Shown one piece after another: positions 60,401-64,000 of a stretch of DNA of 64,000 nt. The position numbers were made by a program, and so were the translations under genes. The stretch is taken from positions 25,296,001 to 25,360,000 of the forward strand of contig OZ316894.1 of the NCBI GenBank assembly GCA_973895155.1, in the 5' to 3' direction. The notes beneath the pieces are model-generated. The model did no database searches and was not told the DNA's origin. It was given only the letters and a program-made list of their open reading frames with translations. The DNA is from Marsupella aquatica (lineage: Eukaryota > Marchantiophyta). The stretch's first letter is position 1. Each line of letters starts with the position of its first letter.

Positions 60401-61687
60401 GTCGCCTCTGCTGTTCCCTACACGGGCAAATATTCAAAATCATTATATACATAAAGCTACCACGTCATAAGCAAACCAGAAAGCAGTTTCTCCAAAACCG
60501 AGATTAATACGAAATGCTTACGCACTTGCACTCCAGCATCTTAAATGTATCATCGACAGACATGAGGCTGGATTCCTGCATCAAAAATACATAACGTTAC
60601 ATTAAAGATGTCATCAAGTCCAAGAACAATTAAATTTTGTTAGCTTTCTTGTTCTGGTCTTAATATACGCATGGAACTTAAAGATTAAACTTCGTCATCA
60701 TTTCCATAACAAAAATATCATCGTGCAGATATGTCCGTCATGACCAGTGTAGTTTTCAGCCATTCTGTCAGTCTGGACAATCCGGACGTCAATCGAACTT
60801 TCTACCAAATCTTCATTGTTTCCTCCGTTCTCATGTTCTCTGTGCTTTCCTTTGGCCTCACTACTTCCAGGTGTTCCCTGTTGCAGCATTGGCAAATCAC
60901 ATGTGAACTCAACTATTCACTGGCTTTTGTAGTCTTTTTTGCTTCTACTTGCCTTTTATTTGTCCATCCGGGGGAGCTGATCCAACGATATTATTGCTGC
61001 GTCCACTAGACCTATCCCGAGCTCAAGAAAATTGTTGGCAAAGGAAATCCAAGTACCTGTAGGTTTTGCTTTTCAGAAAGCCCAGCAAGATAAGATCTCG
61101 CCTGTGAGTCCTCCCATAACCTGAAACGCAGAAAAAGAAAAAACAAAGAATACAAGGACTTTTACACCCAGTCATCAATGAAATAAAGGATATACAGTGA
61201 GGCCAAATTTTGACAATTTTAAGAACATTACCCAAAGATAGAAGGGAAAACATCAATTTTGAAACGCCAATTATGGAGGAGATTTGACAATTTCATTCTT
61301 TCTTCGGAAATGTAAGTTTCAAGGCAAAAACGGGATTCAACGATGGAGGAAGCCCAAACTCTGAAATAATCTTGGCCAAAGTTTGTAATAAGGGAATTAG
61401 ACATCGCTAACTCCTACACAGTCTGCGGAGCAACAATGGACGCTACCACTTCAAGAATATCAAACAAAAAAGTCTATGAAAATCATAGAATGCTCGTCAA
61501 ACAAGACGCTCGTCACCTGCCCTGAACAAAATGAAACCTACTAGTGTAGACGAGCATGGGTGAGCGCACTGTACCGCCCGGCAGTGTAGAAACAGGCCAG
61601 AAAGGATATCATGATCATGATCAGAGTTGTCATGCTGGTCTTTCTTCCTGACGCTGGCGGGCCCCTACTCCTCAATCCGCTCCTCAT
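57415..61687 (-). CDS. GT31 beta-1,3-galactosyltransferase, 13 exons
   Basis: Exons are 61687-61575, 61120-61057, 60877-60806, 60575-60526, 60417-60224, 60042-59979, 59748-59676, 59509-59386, 59061-58974, 58655-58605, 58390-58319, 58043-57927 and 57526-57415. All junctions keep phase and give 397 residues, normal for small plant B3GALTs. Residues about 19-35 are a signal anchor ([17 protein letters not shown]), making a type II Golgi protein. A DUF4094-like stem lies around 85-130. The catalytic part shows [20 protein letters not shown] (141-160), [18 protein letters not shown] (211-228), [15 protein letters not shown] (236-250), [34 protein letters not shown], and [19 protein letters not shown] (330-348). 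The metal-binding DDD is DDN. The family adds beta-1,3-linked galactose to glycans such as arabinogalactan or N-glycan antennae, using UDP-Gal. No galectin domain is present. The exon 3 donor and the exon 12 donor (ag/gtgg) are the least certain. It resembles Arabidopsis B3GALT12-14-type proteins; the acceptor substrate is unknown. Confidence 0.9.
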
Positions 61688-63620
61688 GTTTACCCTTCGT
61701 CAAGCACCAGGATATAAAATAATAGGAATGGCTAGGTCTTCTGTTATCCTGCAAATATGTATGTCGCTAAACTACAGTAAGCGGGCGCAACCTTCACTCG
61801 TTCTTCCCGGCATTTCGCGCTCCTGTGTGACAAGGTGGGAAGCTCCCCGAGCAAGAGATCACGATGCCATCGTATCTGCACACGGATGATCTGATGATTT
61901 AGACAAGGCTCTGCGGAACTCAACATGCCCTAACACACCCAACAAAGCCCGAATTGCAAACCCTCAGTCTTATACTCAATGAGAGCAAAACATATCGAGA
62001 AGGACCGCTTACATATTCTACTTGAAACGATAAATTTCAATACAACACTCTCCAATTCAATCGGCAATGAACGCTCGTGCGCGTCCTACGCAATTCGGGT
62101 GAACGGGGCTGCTTTGCATTCCAACCGTTGACATCCCGATAGCTTGTACAATACTCAACGATCTACCGACTAGACTTTTTCAAATCCGTGATCCAGATAA
62201 ACTATTTGAGCAAAGTGGATGTCGTCACTTACCTTCAGATTTTAATTTAATTGAAAATGAATGATTGTAGTACAATGATCCACACTCACTCCTGCAGTCG
62301 TCCACGTCCTTCAACCACCGCCATCGTCAAAAATCCTGAAATCAATGTAGGGCCTGCTTCGCAATCTCGTGTTCTGGGGTCTCCACTCCCGCCAAAACTG
62401 AAAAACAAGGGACTGTAAAATGGAGAAAATTAATTACTCCACGGATTGGACACCTACTGGAGTGCCTCCCAAGCTCTACCGGTAATCCACATTCTCTTGC
62501 CTAGAGTGTTATAATCCTTCTCTCTCGTTGTCTCCGAGTACGCCAATCCTCGAGAGTAAGTATGGATTTTGTTTCAGTCGTCCTGATGCCTCTTGCATCT
62601 CTCGAACATACTGACGGTGAAAGCACGCCAGTCGCTTCGAAAGGCATTCACTCATTTAAAGGCATTAGTTCATTTTCTCCGTCCCCTCCCTAAAGTCGAC
62701 GATGACCCCTATTGAACTCATGAATCTTCTCGCACTATCCTTGGCCCTCTTCCCTCCAGCTTCCTGCGATGGATCTTCAAAGAGCACACTCTTCTTCTAG
62801 CTGCGGATCGTCCTTTGTCATCCAAACCACGTCCGACGTTCGTGAGATCTCAACTCCGGCCGTGCACCGCGCGCAACCCTGCACTCCTCTAGTCCTCTCC
62901 CTCTCGCCAGATCGCACTTCCTCAGCTCGTCTGATGGCCCGTTCTCGACGAAGGCGTGATCAAATCAAACATGCCGGCGACGCAGCCAGTAAAGCCTGGA
63001 TACTTCTGTCCTCCTTTCTCCGGTGCGATGCATCTCCGCTCCTCTCTATATCCTCTGCTTGCTTTGCCTTCCAAAGACGACCGTAATGCCGCGCTCTGTT
63101 CCCACACTGAAACCTCCGGCTCCTCACTTTATCATCAATTGTACAATATTGTGATCTGATGGATGGCGCGGCGCACTGGTCAATTGCAGGGGCATCGTAT
63201 CTACAGCAGTTTCCAGCATTAAATGCATCGGGGATGACTTCGGTCAATGTTCCTCACCTGTCTTTTTCTCTGCCGCCTTTTCTCGTAATCTTCTTCTCGC
63301 TTTCCCCTGTTCTCACTCCATGGTTGCATTGCGTCTGTCTTCTCTCCGTGTCGTCCTTTCCTACGAGTTGCCGCCCCGATGCTGGTGGTCCGTCATCAAT
63401 CGACCGCTGCGCTCGAGTTACGATTCTTCAGCTTGGATCTTCCTGTTCTGCGACCTCTGCTCCACTTTGCTCGGCTGCTCTGTTCCTCTGTTCCTCTCTG
63501 TTCCTCTGTTCCTCAGCATTGTGGCTCTGGATCTCCTGAGTGAGTACGCTGGACGTGATGTCCCACACTCTCACCGACTGGACGGACCGTCGAAGCCTCT
63601 CATGATCAGTGCAGTGGGTT
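61688..63620 (-). promoter_or_regulatory. Upstream region of the galactosyltransferase gene
   Basis: No supported protein gene. On the minus strand, an acceptor-like tgatttcag near 62338 and a donor-like gtgagtg near 62290 could bound a 5' non-coding exon. 62760-63620 is CT- and GC-rich, with a tgttcctc simple repeat at 63478-63516. The long plus-strand frames there (62769-63086, 63159-63539) are low-complexity Ser/Leu/Cys-rich and not convincing genes. Confidence 0.4.
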
Positions 63621-63772
63621 CGTGACGGTGCTACCGACAATATTACACTGGAGATGTGTAGGGTAACCCATGCCCTGGAGGTTGGTAACCCGTGGCTAGG
63701 GACTACAAAGACTTGGAACGCCTAGGCCAGGTTACCTTACACAACCATTTTATTAATGAAGGGTCAACTACA

Positions 63773-63920
63773 AGCTAAAGTTTAGGTCTAGGTTTCTAGA
63801 CTGAAATATCTAGACAATAACTCCATGGACCATCATGTGGATAGAAAAACTTATGATTATGATATATTTCAAACCATAATCATACATGTTTTTTGTCATA
63901 ATTTCTCCATTCAAAAAATG
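63773..63920 (+). repeat. Dispersed repeat copy
   Basis: taggtctaggtttctagac, then atctagacaataactcc, then atgtggatagaaaaac parallel the copies at 20697 and 53769. This is the most diverged of the three plus-strand copies. Confidence 0.6.
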
Positions 63921-64000
63921 GCATTATAACATATGTGCATAGAAAGAGAGATGTGCATAGAAAGCAGGATGATATGTTAGGTGTGATTATTAAAATGATA

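Noticed and set aside
62769-63539. Plus-strand Ser/Leu/Cys-rich frames
   Set aside because: Low-complexity CT-rich DNA in the upstream region of the galactosyltransferase gene, including a tgttcctc simple repeat.
1-64000. CRISPR arrays, bacterial operons, rRNA genes
   Set aside because: None seen. The tandem repeats lack regular spacers, and gene structure is eukaryotic with GT-AG introns.

Overview
The window looks like eukaryotic, plant-type nuclear DNA. Genes are sparse, most of the sequence is decayed repeats, and three genes are split by short GT-AG introns. Identifiable families are a Golgi GT31 galactosyltransferase, a PSY-like secreted peptide precursor, a ZZ zinc-finger/coiled-coil protein and a stand-alone DUF2156 aminoacyltransferase-like protein. 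The mix fits an early land plant such as a moss best, but that placement is inference. I see no operons, CRISPR arrays, rRNA genes or intact transposase or reverse-transcriptase genes.

Layout. 1-3.2 kb: unassigned flank with a 92-bp tandem duplication. 3.2-5.15 kb, minus strand: an intronless GC-rich gene for a 641-residue DUF2156 protein with repeat tails at both ends. 5.2-12.9 kb: mostly non-coding and repeat-rich, with one possible 64-codon ORF at 7.1-7.3 kb. 13.0-16.2 kb, plus strand: a cluster of exon-like segments that do not join into one clean frame. 16.2-21.1 kb: AT-rich repeats, a 37-bp-type minisatellite, a Helitron-like 3' end and a dispersed repeat. 22.3-27.0 kb, plus strand: a six-exon gene for four ZZ-like zinc modules followed by an ~800-residue coiled coil. 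28.4-31.3 kb: four consecutive tandem duplications and MITE-like sequence. 35.3-36.4 kb, minus strand: a three-exon PSY-like peptide precursor. 38.6-39.0 kb: a 403-bp MITE with 16-bp perfect inverted ends and a 3-bp target duplication. 39-57 kb: no convincing gene; repeat copies, tRNA-like SINE fragments and simple repeats. 57.4-61.7 kb, minus strand: a 13-exon GT31 beta-1,3-galactosyltransferase of 397 residues. 61.7-64 kb: its GC-rich upstream region and a further repeat copy.

The four convincing genes do not form an obvious pathway. The PSY-like peptide and the GT31 enzyme both belong to the secretory pathway, where GT31 enzymes build glycans and Golgi tyrosine sulfation matures PSY peptides, but nothing in the sequence links them. 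The most unusual items are the stand-alone DUF2156 gene, the ZZ-array/coiled-coil protein with its repeated exon pattern, and the peptide precursor, which only appears after splicing three short exons. All splice models were made by eye from frame continuity and GT/AG sites, with no transcript or database evidence.
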